The notes beneath the pieces are model-generated. The model was given only the letters and a program-made list of their open reading frames with translations, searched no databases and was not told the origin of the DNA. From Streptomyces platensis (lineage in GTDB: Bacteria; Actinomycetota; Actinomycetes; Streptomycetales; Streptomycetaceae), in assembly GCF_008704855.1 (NCBI RefSeq), contig NZ_CP023691.1:434001-498000 (forward strand): a DNA stretch of 64,000 nucleotides. Direction: 5' to 3'. Below, one piece after another: positions 62,209-64,000 of this stretch. Made by a program: the position numbers and the translations under genes. Position 1 is the first letter of the stretch. Every line of letters starts with the position of its first letter.

Positions 62209-63174
62209 TTACGAGGTGGGGGCCGAGTGGCGTTCAAGCAGGTCTCTGGCGAGCTGACTGATGCGTTCGCGGGCCCTCTCTGGGGCGAGCACCTCGATAT
62301 GGTCACCGAATTGGAGGAGCTGGCGCACTGACTCGATGTTGGGATAGCGCACGACGACGGTGCAACAACCATCTTCTGGGTCGGAAACTTCGTGGATGCG
62401 GTTGCCGAGTATGCGCCGCGCCAGGTCGATGCCAGTTTCTGGCAGGCGGATGGTCACGCTCACGCGGCCCTGCGCCTCGGTGCGTGCCTTCAACGCGGCC
62501 CACCTGGTGTGAAGGGTCTCACCAGGTCGAAGAACAGCCGGCGCGTTGAGCTGTTCGTAGGCCGAGAGTCGTTCCAGAGCGAACAGCCGACCGTCCCCCT
62601 GGTCGTCGGCGATGAGATACCAGCGGCCTGACTTCGCCACGATCCCGTACGGGTCGACCACTCGCGTCGAGGCCCGACTCTCGGCGCTGCGCCGGTACCG
62701 GATGCGCAGCCGACAGCGGTGCCGCAGTGCCGTAGCCAGATCCGCTACGTCGATCGCCGCCTCTGAGCCGGCGAACCACGAGGTGCTTTCCACCAGCACC
62801 AGGTCCGCCAATCGCAGCAAGTTCGGTGGCTCAGGTGATCCAGCCTGGCGGGCAGCGATCTTGCGCGCGGCCGATTCCCACACCCCAGACAGGCCCATGC
62901 CCTCAAGCTGCGCGCTGTCCAAGCCAGCCACGGAGAGCGCCTCCAGCTCTGGTGGGTCCAGGTGGGATGCGTTGAGCCGCGCACCGGGGAGCAAGATGAT
63001 CCCGCCGTTCCGCCCCCGTTCTGCATAAACAGGCACACCCGCAGTTGAGAGTGCCTCCACATCCCGCAGCACAGTCCGCCGAGACACCTCCAGCCGCTTG
63101 GCGAGCTCGCTGGTGGTGATGCGCTGACGGGTCTGCAGGAGCAGCAGTAGGTGCAAGAGCCGCGAAGCCTTCAT
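62209..63174 (-). CDS. WYL-domain transcriptional regulator (YafY type)
   Basis: 321 residues from ATG 63174 (MKASRLLHLLLLLQ, the usual beginning of this family; a TTG nine bases upstream is possible). The N-terminal HTH reads ITTSELAKRLEVSRRTVLRD, followed by a GRNGGIILLPGA wing. The WYL domain (about 140-225) contains RIRYR and GRWYLIADD, and a WCX-like C-terminal extension completes it. It is divergent from the VOC gene with a palindrome between, a common pairing in which the regulator represses the VOC gene. Confidence 0.87.
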   Translation of the reverse strand: MKASRLLHLLLLLQTRQRITTSELAKRLEVSRRTVLRDVEALSTAGVPVYAERGRNGGIILLPGARLNASHLDPPELEALSVAGLDSAQLEGMGLSGVWESAARKIAARQAGSPEPPNLLRLADLVLVESTSWFAGSEAAIDVADLATALRHRCRLRIRYRRSAESRASTRVVDPYGIVAKSGRWYLIADDQGDGRLFALERLSAYEQLNAPAVLRPGETLHTRWAALKARTEAQGRVSVTIRLPETGIDLARRILGNRIHEVSDPEDGCCTVVVRYPNIESVRQLLQFGDHIEVLAPERARERISQLARDLLERHSAPTS

Positions 63175-63199
63175 GCTCGCCAATGTTCGCAGAAAAGGT

Positions 63200-63212
63200 G
63201 ACAGGTTCTGTC
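63200..63212. promoter_or_regulatory. candidate operator between WYL and VOC genes
   Basis: GACAGGTTCTGTC is a perfect 5-bp inverted repeat with a 3-bp centre. It lies midway in the divergent region, consistent with a binding site of the WYL regulator. The role is inferred from position. Confidence 0.5.
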
Positions 63213-63269
63213 GCGATCAGACGATCCGCTGGAGCAGTACCAAGAAATCAACTAGTTGAGGAGCGCTCC

Positions 63270-63635
63270 ATGGCCGCACCGAACCTGTTCCTGATCGGCG
63301 TTCGCGACGCCCAGGCCGCTACCGCCTTCTACAGCGACCTGTTCGAGCTCGAACCGACCTTCACCAGTCCCCACTACGTGGCCTTCGAGGTTGCCCCCGG
63401 CGTCCTGTTCGCGCTGTGGACGGGATACAGCGAGCACGCTGTCCCGAGCACTCCTCGCACGAGCGAAGTCGGACTGATGATGCCGGGACCATCGTCCGCA
63501 GTTGACGAGGTCTTCACGAGTTGGGTCTCGAAGGGGGTCCATGTCGTCGAGGAGCCGCACGACGCTGTCTTCGGCCGCACGTTCGTGATCACTGACCCCG
63601 ATGGAAACCTCATCCGGGTCTCCCCGGTCGACTGA
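63270..63635 (+). CDS. VOC-family (glyoxalase/bleomycin-resistance fold) protein
   Basis: 121 residues from ATG 63270 with GAGGAG upstream. Two beta-alpha-beta-beta-beta repeats are visible: LFLIGVRDAQAATAFYSDLF and GLMMPGPSSAVDEVFTSWVS, ending in FVITDPDGNLIRV, which supplies the second metal-site part. Typical roles are small-molecule binding or lyase/dioxygenase chemistry. The divergent WYL gene probably controls it. Confidence 0.85.
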   Translation: MAAPNLFLIGVRDAQAATAFYSDLFELEPTFTSPHYVAFEVAPGVLFALWTGYSEHAVPSTPRTSEVGLMMPGPSSAVDEVFTSWVSKGVHVVEEPHDAVFGRTFVITDPDGNLIRVSPVD

Positions 63636-63669
63636 GCTGTACGTCCCCTCTCCACACCTCAAGTTGTCG

Positions 63670-63700
63670 AAGGGCCGGCCACACACGATGGCCGGCCCTT
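63670..63700 (+). terminator. strong terminator after VOC gene
   Basis: AAGGGCCGGCCA (63670-63681) and TGGCCGGCCCTT (63689-63700) form a perfect 12-bp stem with a 7-nt loop, ending in TT. Confidence 0.85.
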
Positions 63701-63722
63701 CAGCCTGTCCAGGAGCGCAGAA

Positions 63723-64000
63723 ATGTCCCATCCGAACGCCGTCCTCCCCCCGCGCCACCGTCTGAAAGTCGCTCGACTCGTCGTCGACGACGGCTGGCCA
63801 ATCAGCGAAGTCGCGGCCCGGTTCCAGGTCTCCTGGCCGACCGTAAAGCGCTGGGTCGACCGCTACCTTGCAGGCGAGTCCATGCAGGACCGAACCTCAC
63901 GGCCGCAAAGGTCTCCAAACAGGACTCCCAAGGCCGTGACAAAGCGGTGCGTCAGCCTACGCCAACGTCTGCTCCTTTCTGTGGCGCGACACGTGCGACG
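63723..64000 (+). mobile_element. IS481-like transposase, 5' part (runs off the window)
   Basis: From ATG 63723 the frame reads RHRLKVARLVVDDGWPISEV, then AARFQVSWPTVKRWVDRYLA and DRTSRPQRSPNRTP. This is the N-terminal helix-turn-helix and Arg/Pro linker of IS481-family transposases. After about residue 75 the text (SLRQRLLLSVARHVR) departs from the usual LGP-type sequence, so a frameshift or a divergent copy is possible. The catalytic DDE part lies beyond the edge. The left inverted repeat was not located with confidence. Confidence 0.7.

Noticed and set aside
1..64000. tRNA, rRNA, CRISPR array, riboswitch or phage module anywhere in the window
   Set aside because: No cloverleaf, repeat-spacer pattern, conserved riboswitch core or phage structural gene was recognised by eye.

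Overview
The window reads as chromosomal DNA of a Streptomyces or close relative. GC is very high with GC-ending codons, and GTG or TTG starts are common. A sugar ABC importer has no ATPase of its own. SpoIIE-type phosphatases are present, and rare TTA codons fall in secondary-metabolism genes. No tRNA, rRNA, CRISPR array or replication origin was seen. Every call comes from reading sequence; no database search was run.

Layout. 1-6.2 kb: the 5' part of a glycosyltransferase-like gene (cut by the left edge), an atypical OmpR regulator, a decayed TetR gene, a PadR gene with a frameshifted membrane-protein partner, two small-molecule kinase genes, a small unknown gene and a gene remnant. 6.2-11.8 kb: a terpene locus with a class I synthase fused to a DUF4334-like domain, a class II cyclase with a DNDTT motif, a P450 and an SDR. 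The two cyclase-type genes diverge across a 4 x 17 bp tandem repeat. 12-20.9 kb: sugar uptake and GH31 hydrolysis, then a PAS-GAF-SpoIIE-ATPase protein overlapping a LacI-type sensor that lacks its DNA-binding head. 21-23 kb: a DMT exporter and divergent LysR gene.

23.3-28.4 kb: a tightly overlapping operon of PP-loop enzyme, ATP-grasp ligase, class II amidotransferase, Fe(II)/2-oxoglutarate oxygenase and YbaK-type aminoacyl-tRNA deacylase, ending in a possible 22-residue ORF and a strong hairpin. It looks like a pathway to a modified amino acid or small peptide, with tRNA editing as possible self-protection. 28.5-36.4 kb: a three-gene operon for a 1278-aa NHL-like protein with a hydrophobic core, a BPI/LBP-like (TULIP) lipid-binding protein and a pentapeptide-repeat protein. 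A recurring module of about 50 residues links the first and last.

36.9-41.4 kb: broken genes (MerR without HTH, Mrr nuclease fragment, a frameshifted gene), a DUF4232 lipoprotein, a membrane PP2C phosphatase and two small genes. 41.6-58.8 kb: a thiopeptide cluster. The precursor gene (58511-58675, 54 aa) is under a recognisable promoter and heads a minus-strand operon of split LanB dehydratase, pyridine synthase-like protein, SagB dehydrogenase, RRE/F protein, YcaO and P450. Facing it are an ABC exporter and a single A-T-C NRPS module. The predicted core SSPSCGSSCSSLP keeps the Ser1-Ser10 spacing of 26-membered thiopeptides but has only two Cys. 59.4-64 kb: a flavin-type oxidase, a soluble Ser/Thr kinase overlapping a methyltransferase, a WYL regulator divergent from a VOC gene, and the start of an IS481-like transposase.
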